Of a stretch of 64,000 nucleotides of DNA, positions 33,085 to 45,800 are shown one piece after another (the stretch's first letter is position 1; each line of letters opens with the position of its first letter). The translations under genes were made by a program, and so were the position numbers. Source of the stretch: Takifugu bimaculatus (taxonomy: Eukaryota > Chordata > Actinopteri > Tetraodontiformes > Tetraodontidae); contig SWLE01000414.1 in assembly GCA_004026145.2 (NCBI GenBank), positions 62,001 through 126,000 on the forward strand. The letters are read 5' to 3'. The notes beneath the pieces are model-generated. The model saw only the letters and a list, made by a program, of their open reading frames with translations. It did not search any database and was not told where the DNA came from.

Positions 33085-33640
33085 ACAGAGTCCAATGGGA
33101 GGTGCTGATCTGTGTGTGGGTGTTCTGTGGACCTCGATGCTGAGCTTTGTGTCCATCTTAACTGCACCGTCCAGGAAGGCCAGATGAATGTGACGTAATC
33201 ATCTGTGGTTGAGAACGCCTTCAGTTCTTTGTTAGAATCTTGACCCAGGTGTCGTCCACATATCTGAACCAGGGGCTTGGACCGGTTCCTGTGAAGGATG
33301 TCGGGCTCGGGTTTCAACCTTCTCCCAGTATACTGTAGACTGGCAACTATGGGAGATACTGGTGAGCCCGTTGCACCACCATGGTTCTGCCTGTAGAGGC
33401 CTTCTCTGTACTGGAGGTAGTGGGTGTTCAAACACAGGTTCCAGTATGGTGCAGATTTGGGCCGGTGTTAAGTGTTCTGTCTGGAAGGTTCTGTCTGGTG
33501 GTTGTGGTCTCTGTTGTCTCGGTGGTGCACGTGACGCGTCCAGTGGACGCAGAGCCCTTTTTTGGATAACTATGACCTGGATGATTGAGACTGGTCTCAG
33601 AAAACTGGGGGGATATTCTGACATCCTGCCAAGAAATTGA
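33085..33640 (-). mobile_element. Penelope-like element RT relic
   Basis: On the minus strand, split over frames: LTPAQICTILEP, then YREGLYRQNHGGATGSPVSP-IVA (the RT motif-B region of Penelope-like elements), then MDTKLSIEVHRTPTH. Several frameshifts. The adjoining 33490-33720 segment recurs at 60655-60870. Confidence 0.7.
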
Positions 33641-33734
33641 TCAAACTGTCCAGAAACAGAAGTTTATTGGATACGAGCATTGTGAAGCTGCTATCAAAGA
33701 ATGGCTCCAATGTTGGACTGTTGGACTGACAGGT

Positions 33735-34965
33735 TATGTACCCCGGTCCTACAAGGTGGCAGTGATTAAGCCGTTGCTTAAAAAACCATCACTGGATCCT
33801 GATGTCTTAGCAAATTATAGGCCGATATCCAACCTTCCTTTTATCTCTAAAGTTCTTGAGAAGGTGGTGGTGACTCAGTTACTGGAGCACCTGCAGAGGA
33901 ACAGCCTGTTTGAGATGTTTCAGTCAGGCTTTAGAGCTCATCACAGCACAGAAACAGCACTTCTTAAAGTCACTAATGATCTTCTCATAGCTTCAGATCA
34001 TGGACTGGTCTCTATGCTGGTTCTGCTGGACCTCAGTGCTGCTTTTGATCCAGTTGATCACAGCATCCTGTTACAGAGACTGGAACATGTGATTGGGATT
34101 AAAGGGACAGCACTAGACTGGTTTAGATCATACTTATCTGATAGATAGCAGTTTGCCCATGTCCATGGAGTTCCCTCCTCATACAGTAGGGTTAGCCATG
34201 GAGTTCCTCAAGGTTCTGTACTTGGACCAGTCCTCTTCACATTGTACATGCTTCCCTTAGGGAACATTATTCGGCAGCATGGGATAAATTTTCATTGTTA
34301 TGCTGATGACACTCAGCTCTATTTATCCATGAAACCAGAGGAGACAGAGAAGTTAGTGAAGCTCCAGACCTGTCTTAAAGACATAAAGTCCTGGATGTCT
34401 TCAAATTTCCTCCTCCTTAACTCAGGAAAAACTGAGGTCATGGTGTTTGGTCCTGAACCTCTCAGAGATAGATTAGATCACATGATCACTCTAGATGGGA
34501 TCTCATTATCATCTAGTCTCTCTGTGAGGAATCTAGGAGTAACTTTTGAGCAAAATCTCTCCTTCAACTCTCACATTAAATTAGTCTCTAGAAGTGCCTT
34601 TTTTCACCTGAGGAACATCACAAAGATCAGGAAGCTACTGGCACGGCATGATGCTGAAAGGTTAGTCCAGCATTTGTTACTTCCAGGCTGGACTATTGTG
34701 ATTCTTTATTATCAGGGTGTCCAAACAACTCTTTAAGAGGCCTCCAGCTGATCCAAAATGCTGCAGCGAGAGTTCTGACAGGTATTGACCACAGAGGTCA
34801 CATGATTCCTGTAATGGCGTCTCTTCTTTGGCTGCCCATTACATTTAGAATCATTTTTAAAAGCCTTCTTTTGACCTACAAGGTCCTCAGAGGCCTAGCT
34901 CCATCCTACCTGGAGGAGCTAGTGATACCTTACCAGCCCAATAGACAGCGTAGACCTCTGCGTTG
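33735..34965 (+). mobile_element. L2-clade LINE reverse transcriptase, decayed
   Basis: RT motifs in order: [81 protein letters not shown] at about 34146 follows, then [20 protein letters not shown], the catalytic [13 protein letters not shown], and [18 protein letters not shown]. After a frame change come LIQNAAARVLT and LRGLAPSYLEELV. Truncated at both ends and broken by at least one stop and one frameshift. Confidence 0.88.
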
Positions 34966-35235
34966 AGAGGAGCCAGATGAGGTGGCTTGGGCATCTCGTT
35001 AGGATGCCCCCTGGACGCCTCCCTGGTGAGGTGTTCAGGGCATGTCCCTCCAGTAGGAGGCCCCCAGGAAGACCCAGGACACGTTGGAGAGACTATGTCT
35101 CTCGACTGGTCTGGGAACGCCTGGGGATCCCCCCGGATGAGCTGGAAGAAGTAGCTGGGGAGAGGGAAGTCTGGGCTTCTCTTCTTAGGCTGCTGCTCCC
35201 GCGACCCGACCCCGGATAAGCGGGAGAGGATGGAT
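34966..35235 (+). mobile_element. RTE-type LINE C-terminal fragment
   Basis: Encodes MRWLGHLVRMPPGRLPGEVF, RPPGRPRTRWRDYVSRLVWE, RLGIPPDELEEVAGEREVWA and ends RPDPG*, followed directly by GCGGGAGAGGATGGATGGA, the usual RTE terminus in fish. Joined head-on to the L2 fragment, so one inserted into or recombined with the other. Confidence 0.85.
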
Positions 35236-35549
35236 GGAAAATCAAGTCAGTTCCTCAACAGGAAGACAGGTTGGAAAGCACCTGTACCAGCCATCTTCTC
35301 CATTGTGTTTTGACCCCCCCAAGAAACACTTTGTACAGTCAATACAGCAGCAGTACAACAGGTGATACGTGTCAGAGTTCGGATAAATAACAAGGGGGAA
35401 AGCAAACATGAGTTTGGATGAAGAATGAGTGAATATTCTTTATTTCCATTAGCATGACACCCCTCAGGTGGACATTATCTCTGTCAAACACTTTAGATGA
35501 TTTTGGATCAGTGATCATGTTTATTCTAGGGGGACTGTGCTTGACTAAG

Positions 35550-35583
<34 letters not shown>

Positions 35584-35630
35584 ACAGAGCTAACTGAGTG
35601 TATAAAAGGCAGGTGGAGACAGGTGAGCTG
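35236..35630. other. Noncoding spacer with (CA)n microsatellite
   Basis: A CA tract lies at 35551-35580; otherwise nothing recognised. The last four bases (GCTG) are the left copy of the LTR target duplication. Confidence 0.6.
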
Positions 35631-36343
35631 TGTTGGATCGCAATAGCTCTCGTGTGTCACTGCCAATCCGCGTGTTCTTTAAATGAAGACTTCAAGTAAA
35701 CAAATGTCAATTTCAAAATGTATTTAGCAAACAAATGTATTTAGCAAACAAATGTATTTAGCAAACAGATGTATTTAGCAAACAGATGTATTTAGCAAAC
35801 AGATGTATTTAGCAAACAGAATCAATTCAAGATACAAATATTACAGAGCTCTGGGCCAGTTCATAACCCTAGCAACAACAGAGTCAATTGTCAGGGCATG
35901 AAGTCTGACCACCTAACTATCCCTTGGCCCAGTCTTTTATAGAAAGACGTATGTAATTATTGATGCTAATTCAGTCCAATCCAGTCCTTCTTCTTGGATG
36001 ACCTCATCTTCTTCTTCCCGCCTCATTTGGTGTTGGTGCAGTCCTTCTTCTCCATTATCTTCCCAGATAGCCAGGTCAGAGGTCATTCCTGCCGAGGAAC
36101 TTTTCAATCACCAGTAAATTCTGCTGTCATGTTTTACGATGGGGGTCTACCACTTTCCTTCTGACTGTCTCCTCCTGGCTCCAACTGTCTAAACAACATT
36201 CATGTCAAGGAAGGGTCAACTGACTGCTTATCTTTATTCCACTGATTAAACATTCTACTATTCCTAACTTCTAGAGTGCTTAAAACAGAAAACAGAAACA
36301 TATGGTACAACACATGCTAATAAAATAAAGACAATTCTCTTCA
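35631..36343 (-). mobile_element. Solo LTR of endogenous retrovirus with 4-bp target duplication
   Basis: Reads TGAAGAGAATTG...GATCCAACA on the minus strand, about 713 bp, with the canonical TG...CA ends. Flanks are GCTG immediately left (35627-35630) and GCTG immediately right (36344-36347), a clean 4-bp duplication. It carries the same TATAAAAGAC-like box and CCGGAGCTCTG block as the other two copies. A short internal array (GCAAACARATGTATTTA, about 5 copies, 35707-35820) is private to this copy. No internal viral sequence. Confidence 0.88.
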
Positions 36344-36416
36344 GCTGTGAGAGCAGAGAGCAGCTACTGAAGGTGAGTTCACACACTGGACATCAGTGAT
36401 GCTATTTCCCTCTGTG

Positions 36417-37168
<752 letters not shown>

Positions 37169-37619
37169 CACTGGGTAAAGAAAGCTGCCTTTAATCTGCA
37201 GTCTAGAAGAATTCAGAGGGATTCAAATGTGCCAGGATGAAGAAAATCTCCCCTCTGAATGTGTTGTGCAGATGAAGCTGAAGGCAGCGATCTTCATCAT
37301 GTGGAGGGGACAAATGATCATCCAGTTGATGAATCTGGAGAGGCCAGCGGTAAGTCAGAAGCCTCAGAGAGAAAAGTGTCTCTCAGCTCTATTTGCTGCT
37401 CGTCAGCAGGGGCAGTAGAAGAGGACCAAGTCCGACAGTTTCCAGGGGACGCAGATTTACTTTCTTTTCTCTTTTCATCTGGAGAATGTCCATATATTTG
37501 ACACAGACAGTCTTTAAATCAGATGATCTCCTGAGTCAAAGACAAGAACACAACAGCATGATTAAAGGTTTAATCAGAAGCATTTAGAAGCACCTGACTG
37601 ACGGGTGATACCCTTTTCT

Positions 37620-37964
37620 TCAGAACTCTGCCCGCCAGTATGTGGATGAAGGTTTTCTCTCCATGACAGCTGTCAAAGGTTGGACTTTACTTCTGTCTTT
37701 CAGTTTATTCTGTCCATCTGTTTTGTTCACTCTAACGTGAATATTTGATGCTCTTCCAAACTTCATGTTATCCAGCAGCTGAGTTGTCATGACAACAGAG
37801 GACAACACAGCTGAAACAAGTCTTCTATCATCATCATCATCACCAGCAGCAGTTTGATGCCTTCTACCAGTGAATCTATCAAGCTTTGAGACCATAAGGA
37901 GATCATTGGATAAAGACCAATGAGGATTCAGGAAAGGAAGGTCAATGAATAACATTTGTCTCAT
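37620..37964 (-). CDS. Unassigned 114-codon open frame
   Basis: An open frame starting at 37964 (MRQMLFIDLPFL) with a run of five Asp and a central stretch VSAVLSSVVMTTQLLDNMKF. I do not recognise it and see no flanking splice-site pattern that would make it an exon. It lies in repeat-rich DNA between a CAGC array and a dispersed repeat. Real gene status is doubtful; the surrounding 37170-38000 holds nothing else I can name. Confidence 0.15.
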   Translation of the reverse strand: MRQMLFIDLPFLNPHWSLSNDLLMVSKLDRFTGRRHQTAAGDDDDDRRLVSAVLSSVVMTTQLLDNMKFGRASNIHVRVNKTDGQNKLKDRSKVQPLTAVMERKPSSTYWRAEF

Positions 37965-38004
37965 TCTTGATTAACTGATTATAGTTATTACGCAGTGATT
38001 CAAT

Positions 38005-38915
38005 TTTTCAATTCAATTCAATCTTTATTTATATGGCACTTTTCATACACTGGGTAGCACAAAGTGCCTCACAGAGGATAAAAACAACAAAGAGAAACAA
38101 GAGAATCAAGAAAAAGGACACACACACACACATGCATACACAAAATCAAACACACACACAAACAAGCTGAGACATGGCTGGGCACCGAGACCTGAGGCGA
38201 AGGAGACGCCACCTTTGGAGGCCCACCAGGCCGAGGGAGGTCACGGTCCGTGACCACAGGTGGTACCGCCACAAAGACCAGCCCGACCCGGACAGACCGG
38301 AGGCTCCACACCAAGGCACAGAGCCCCCTAACCACCCAGGCCAGAGCTGTCCACGGGACAGCACCCCTAGCGGTAGACCGGAAACATCTCCCAGCCTGGC
38401 AGGCCCCCATGAGGAAACCCCATGAGGAGACACTGGAGCTAAAAACTGAAGGACTGAAACAGTAAATGGGATAAAAGGTATAAAAGCTAAAAACTGAGAA
38501 TAAGAACTGAGGGAGTAAAACAGTAAAAGTATCAAGTCAAACAAGGATAAGACATAAAAAAGCATGAGAACATAAAAGAAATTAAAAATAATCAGAAAAT
38601 CAGTTAAAGGCCTGATTAAAAAGGTGTGTCTTGAGCCTCTTTTTAAAAACCTCAGCAGTCTGCAGATGGTTAAAAGGCCGGTGCCGGAGGACCTCAGAGT
38701 CCGCGAGGGTTGATAGAATAGAAGCAGGTCTGATAAATAAGTCGGGCCGAGACCATTAAGACATTTAAAAACTAATAAAAGAATTTAAAATCGATCCTGA
38801 AACGCACGGGTAGCCAATGCAGCGATTCTAAAACCGGTCCCGAAGAGGAAGCATGTAAAGATTAAAAAGGGTTGGACCTAAGATTGACCCTTGGGGAACG
38901 ACCACAACCTCCTAT
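38005..38915. repeat. Dispersed teleost-type repeat
   Basis: Begins CAATTCAATTCAATCTTTATTTATATGGCAC and continues with text such as GGTGTGTCTTGAGCCTCTTTTTAAAA and GACCCTTGGGGAAC. I associate this layout with very common dispersed elements of fish genomes. Family not identified; no coding capacity. Confidence 0.5.
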
Positions 38916-39309
38916 CTTTAGTATTGCTGCGCCAACTGGTGGTCTTTTGGGTTGAGGATAACGATGATCTATATGTAGCTATATGTAGCTATAGCGTCAT
39001 TGGCCTCCACTCCAGCCACTCCTGGTAGTTCCTCACTGAGTTTCTAGTGGATGCACAATCTGTGGAAGCCAACATAGAAACTTCTGAAGAGCCAAAGTTC
39101 TTGCAACAAAAATATAGTCCCCAGTTTTGTTATCACACGACCCCGTCCCCGTTATCTTAAGAGAATATAAAAGAATGAGTGGAGACAGAAGAGAGAATGA
39201 GACGTTTTTGGCGCGTGTCGCTCTTGATTTTGTGTTTATTTTTGCAGTAAACTTAAAGGAGGCCTTTTCACTTTATGTTTGATTCCATTTAAGCTGATAT
39301 TCCATTCTT

Positions 39310-39555
39310 GACATCTTTAAATTTACTGTATTCATGGGAGATTTCTTTGGTCATTTTGCTTCTTTTTATTTCCTATTTCCCGCATTTATTCATAGTTTTT
39401 ATTAGATTGCAATAAATCCTATAACATTGAACAGACTGACTAAAGTCAAATGACCTGCGGTTCCCACCGATAGCCGTCATTCTGATGGGTTTATGCTGGC
39501 TGCAGCTGAAATATTCCAATGCTCCATGTCACAGAGACAGTAAATACTAAACCCT
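39310..39555. repeat. Copy 1 of duplicated NLR 3'-flank segment
   Basis: Nearly identical to 51540-51770 (ATCTTTAAATTTACTGTATT ... GTCACAGAGACAGTAAATAC). It lies about 330 bases beyond the NLR stop codon, so it is likely 3' UTR or 3' flank of that gene; TTTATT (AATAAA on the minus strand) occurs inside it. Confidence 0.85.
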
Positions 39556-39889
39556 AAAGATTCTGAAGGCATGATGTAAAATAGTAACGTATAATACAGA
39601 CATTTGAAGAGACAATTAAGAGAATGTTTCCATGCTTCGAGTGGCCGAGGAGCCATTTAGAACTTTATAAAGATGCATTGTGTGATACCAGGAACTAATT
39701 TAACTTCAAGGCAAAGCTGCTTCTGCTTTGTCGACCATCAACTGATCTCCTGAAAGTCCACCAGTGCTTTTTAAAAACTGAATTTCTCATCTATGGAGGG
39801 AGTAGACGGCAGATGTTTCCACAGATGCTCTTCACCAGTGGTCAGTGAGTGATGCAGCAGATGAGCGGGAGTTGACTGGCTACAACCAG

Positions 39890-42800
39890 CTACTGTCTCA
39901 ATGTCTCCAGCCCATAGTGTGGATTCTCTACGAGATCAGACAGCAGCTTCACTCCTGAATCCTGCAGCTGGTTCCAACTCAGGTCCAGTTCTCTGAGATG
40001 GGAGGGATTGGACCTCAGCGCCGAGGCCAGAGAGTCACAGCTGATCTCTGATAACCTGCAGAGCCTTAATCTAAATAAAGAAGGGAAACTTTTATAAGGT
40101 TATAAGTGAAACCAGTATTAATCTGAAAGGTTAATCAAAGGCATGATCTGTAAATATTTAATTTAGTTACAGGTTAAAAAATGATAGTAATATGTAATTA
40201 CCACAATTCCAACCTCTCAGGTTTGCACTGTTCCAAAGGAGAATATATATTGTTCTGGCGCTCACTCTTCCCAGGTTCTCCCACCTCTTTCCCTCCCATC
40301 TCATCATGGAGATCCATCTCACCTGTGGCTCATCTTTAAAGGCACAACCTGTCTTAGATGACTTCCTGTCTCCCTCACCATCTCCCTCCTCGTTGGCTGG
40401 TGTCTACCAGGCACCCTCACCTAGTTTTGTCTAATTTTGGTTACCATCTGTCGGCTTTTTCATTGTCCTTAAATCAATTTATCATGAATAAGTGGTCCCC
40501 GTGTGGCCCTCCCTCCTGAAGGAACTGGGCACAACACACACACTCAGAAAGTGTGAGGACCCTCGGATGGAATAATGGACATTTTTGAGAATGGTGTTTA
40601 CCTCAGAGTTTCCAGTCGGCAGTTTGGAAAGTGGAGAAAACCACAGAGCAGCTTCACTCCTGAATCCTGCACCTGGTTCCCACTCAGGTCCAGTTCTCTG
40701 AGATGGGAGGGATTGGACCTCAGCGCTGAGGCCAGAGAGCCACAGCTGATCTCTGATAAGCTGCAGTCAATCAATCTGAAAAATGCAGGATGAGGTTATA
40801 CGGTGCAGGTCTGCATGTTATCTGCGTCAGTACTAAACCTACGTTAGTTCTTAGTTGGGTCAGACCTGAATTCACGATATTACAAGGAATGTTTTTAATG
40901 TGGTGCATCACAGCAGTGTTGAGAACAGCCTCACTTCACCATCTTAGCAGCTGGTATATAGGTAGAAAAATGAAGACTGACCTGAGCCTCTCCAGTTTAC
41001 AGTTTGGACTCTCCAGTCCAGAACAGAGCCGCTTCACTCCTGAATCCTGCAACGTGTTGTTGCTCAGGTCCAGAACCCTCAGATGGGAGAGGTTGGACTT
41101 CAGAGCTGAGGCCACAGAATCACAGCAGGTCTCTGATAAACTGCAGCCACTTAGTCTAAAATAACAATTATTTTGAGAGAAGACAAATAAAAATCAACAT
41201 GTACCAGAGCAAAACACAGCTTACAAGCAACAAACCTCTGGTCCTGCACTGGCTTATCTGCCGTATGTTCCTATTTTGGGTTCTTTCAGGGCGGTTGGAC
41301 AAGATCTACAGCGTATGTAAAGTGTGTGTGGGTCAAAATACCTTCCAAGTTTGTGAGACCACATTTCTCAATAGCACTCAACTCTTGTCAGGAGCTGGGA
41401 CAAAGCGACCCACTCCTGATAGCTTGTGGGCGATGCTGCAGCAACCCTGCAATCCCTACACTCTCTGGTGAAACCAAATCAAAGGTTTTAGACACTGCTG
41501 GATGCTGGAAGGGTGGCTATAGTCTGGACGCATCGTTCCCCTGACTGCACATTTCTCCAACAATGATTGGCAGCTGCTGTCACTTGTTCTCCAGATGAGA
41601 GAAGGAAAGAGAGCCCCCCCACAGTGTGTTTGATTGCCCCACTGCAAGCTCAATGCTGCCAGAAAACATTGCAGGAGCATCAATTCCCCTCAGGGCATCA
41701 ACAAGGACCTCAGGAAAAGGTGCAGCTGCCACCTACTAGAGACAAGCACACTGAGCTGAGATTCAAAGCCCTCTCCTCCCAAGAGAAGAGCTTGTTTGTT
41801 GGAGGCTCTTCTGGGCGATACCTGGTGCCACAGCTCCAGCTCAGCCCGTCTCTGGAGCTGAGGTGGAGCTGAGCAAGTTTCATGGTTCTCCACCACTTCC
41901 TCTCGCTGAGGACCTTCTCAGCTGGTGGTTTCTGCTCCACCTTCCAAGTTGAGCAGGTGATACTTCTGCATTCCTGCCACCAGTGTCTCTGCAGAAAGAG
42001 TCTTCTCTAATGTTTTATATTAGACTGTAGAAAATTAGGATTTTTGGTTGATGTCTTAGATGTTGTTGACTAAGAGCAGGTTTTTCTTTAATAACATAGA
42101 AAGATTCGATGAGAAGAGCAAATGTATTATTTTATGAGCTACTTCCACTACTATTATATACACATACTTCCATATTGTCTTAGATTGCAAGCTGCATTTA
42201 TTGCATCGTTCATAGAAAGTCATATTTGTGAGGAGAAAAACTCCAATAAGGTCATTTTCTTTAATGACCATTACAAAAGAAGGAGGCGATGAACAAACAG
42301 ATTTATCTAAATATTCGTGAAAACTTATGGATGGAAACCTTTTTAAAATGGTTGCATTGTGTAGAATCGGTGTAGAATCAACTTGTTGACTTCTGATTTG
42401 GACTCCAATGGAAGTGAGGTGCAACAATTGTGGATGCTGAAAGCTTCAGATCTTCATGAAGGTTTCTGTGGTTGGACTGACCTGCTGCCCCTTTAAGAGG
42501 GAGGCAGGTTTGGGCTTCTGGCTGGAATGAAGCCACCTCAGATGAGAATGACTGCAGGCTTTCGGTACCAAGGTTTAACAGGGTGCTCACTTCACTCTTG
42601 GGCTTTTCTCTTTTTTGGGATGGCTTTTCTCAGGAGAGAAGGGGCATGGCACACTGCAGCAGCTTTCTTTTTGGGGTTTCTAGTTTTCCTTCTGATCTTT
42701 AAAAGACAGGAAGAACCATTTTTGATTGGTCTGAATGTTTGGGCGGTTTTGTGGCCAGCCTAAAATAAAACAAGACAAATCTACAACTGATACTTCCTTT

Positions 42801-45800
42801 CGAGTCATTGATGACCATCCTCACATGGGACAGATTTCCACAAACAATTTAATACTGCAAATCTGTCCTGTGTGGTCTTTTTTCTGAGAACTGTAACACT
42901 ACGTTTATAACAAAGATCAAACATGGAAACAGTTATTGTCTAACTAGTTACACCTGGGAAAGTACTGGATCATCTCTGACTCACCTGAGAGTCTCCAGCT
43001 CACAGAGAGGATCCTGGAGAGCACCACAGAGCAGCTTCACTGCTGGATCCTTCAGCTGGTTAAAACTCAGGTCCAGAACCCTCAGATGGGAGGGATTGGA
43101 CCTCAGCGCCGAGGCCAGAGAGCCACAGCTGATCTCTGATAAACTGCAGAACCCCAGCCTGGAAAAGGAATAAATGGGGCAAATAAAAACACATTTCTAA
43201 ATCTGAAAATGAAGAGAAAAGCAGAAAATGTAAAGAAATTTAGAAAAGACCAACAGAGGCCTCCTGACCTGAGCGTCTCCAGTCTGCAGTTTGGATGCAT
43301 CATTGCAGAAGACAGTAACTTTACGTCGGCATCTATCAGGCTTTGGTTCCAGCTTAAGTCCAGCTCCCGTAGATGAGAAGGGTTTGACGTCATTGCTGAG
43401 GTCACAACTTCACAATCACTCTTTGAAAGAACACTATCAGGCAGTCTGTTGTGTATGAAACAAAAATAGTGAGTCAAACTTTGGGATTTCTCATCAACTC
43501 ATCTGAGAATCTACCTCAACACAAATGTAGCTCATTTCCTGGAAAAGCTAAATTCAACACCGTAGAGCAACAGTTTGAACGACCATCAGATCTGAAATGC
43601 AACTGAATTATTCTCAACATTTGTCTTATTTTAGAACAGCTCATAATTACTCAATATTTAAAATGATTGTAGCAAATGGTTTAAAGAAACGTGCATCTTT
43701 TTATCTGTCTATCGGCTCTTTGGATATTTTGCATTTCATCCAATTTGTACGATCGTGCGTCAAGTCTTAATTCAGCGATCCGATCGATGACATCAGAGTC
43801 TCTGGTTGCATCGATTGCCCTCAGCTTCTGTTCTATCTGCCTGTTTCCCTTCAAATCATTTTCACTGCACCTTTTGTTGCTAGTGATGAAGTTGCCCCCT
43901 AACGGGTGTGGAAAGGCTCAAACAACTTTGTGGGTCACATAAAGGCTCCAAACGGAACCGCCACAAAGACCTAAAACACCCATTTAAACCAACGAGGCCG
44001 GCTGTTTTTACGTTGAACAAATGAAGCAAAATAGTCACGTGTCATTAGTTAAAATGTGTTTTTCTGTCGTTAGAATACGATGTATACAAACAAACAAAAG
44101 TGATTTAATGACATGACAGTAATTTCATGATAGTCAGTTAACTTGTGGCTCCTATTATTCCTGCCTTATGTTGGTTTGTCTGGATTGACCTTTGAACTTA
44201 TATCCAGCCAGTGTTGAACATTTCTGGATGAATTGTTGTTGTTTTTAATTTATGGACGCTGCAATGGAGATAAAGAATTGAAGGAATGACCACTGGAGGG
44301 GGTATTGCTGCCTGACATGATCCACTTGCTTGATTTAAACGCTGATGTCCGGCCCCAAAAATCTTTACTTACACGGCCTTCCTGCAGTTCCTCACAGCTG
44401 GAATCAGGCGACGTCGTCCCTCATCTGAGGTGTTGTACTGCTGCAGGTCCAGCTCATCCAGAACCTCCTCTGACATCTGCAGCAGGTAGGCCAGAGCTGA
44501 ACATTGGAACACTGACAGTTTCCTCTCTGATTTCTCCCCTGACTTCAGGAACTCTTGGATCTCCTGATGGACTGACTGATCCTTCATCTCCATCAGACAG
44601 TGGAAGATGTTGATGCTTCTGTCTGGGGAGATTTCATCACTGTTCTCCTCCTTCAGGTTGTTGAGGACCTTCTGGATGGTTTCTGGGTGGCTCTCCATCT
44701 GATCCAACAGTCCACCCAAGATCCTCTGATTGGACTCCAGAGAGAGACCATGAAGGAAGCGAACAAACAAGTCCAGGTGGCCATTTTCACTTTTGAGAGA
44801 TTTCATTAGTGCTCTCCTGAGGAAGTCATCAAGAGATCTGGCTGGATCGTTATTTGTAAACAACCATGAAAACCAGGAAAAGCGGTTTGGTTTCGAATAT
44901 TCTAGGAACTGATTTATAACCGCTGTGTCTTTCCTGGTGTAACAGTGGAACATGTAGACGGCAGCCAGAAACTCCTGAATGCTCAGATGAACAAAGCAGT
45001 AGACTGATTTCTGGAAGATCACACTCTCTCTCTTGAAGATCTCTGTACAAACTCCTGAGTACACCGACACCTCGGAGACGTCCAGTCCACATCGCTTCAG
45101 GTCTTCTGAGTAGAACATGATGTTTCCTTTCTCCAGATGTTCAAACGCCAGCCGACCCAACTTCAGAAGGAGTTCTTTATCAGCCTCAGTCAGTTCCTCT
45201 GGTCTCTGCTTTCCTCCATACTTCTGCTTCTTCCTCTTTATCTGAACCCTCAGGAAGTGTGAGTAGAGGTCAGTCAGGGTTTGGGGCAGCTCTCCTCTCT
45301 GGTCTCTGGTCATCATGTCCTCCAGAACTATAGCAGTGATCCAGCAGAAAACTGGGATCAGACACATGATGTGGAGGCTCCTGGAGGCCTTGATGTGTGA
45401 GATGATTCTCTTGGACAGATCTTCATCACTGAACCTCCTCCTGAAGTACTCCTCCTTCTGGGAGTCAGTGAAGCCTCGTACTTCTGTGATCCTGTCGACA
45501 CACGAGGGAGGAATCTGATGGGCTGCTGCAGGTCTGGAGGTGATCCAGATGAGAGCTGAGGGAAGCAGGTTCCCCTGGATGAGGTTCACCAGGAGCACGC
45601 CAACTGACGATACTTGTGTGACATCAGAGATGACCTGATGGTTGTTGAAACCCAGTGAAAATCTGCTTTCATCCAGGCCATCAAAGATGAACAGAAGTTT
45701 CCAGACAGTCAGATCTTCTGCTCTGATCTTCTGTAATGTTGGATGGAAAACATGAAGCAGTGAGAGAAGACTGTGCTGCTCATCTCTGATCAAGTTCAGC

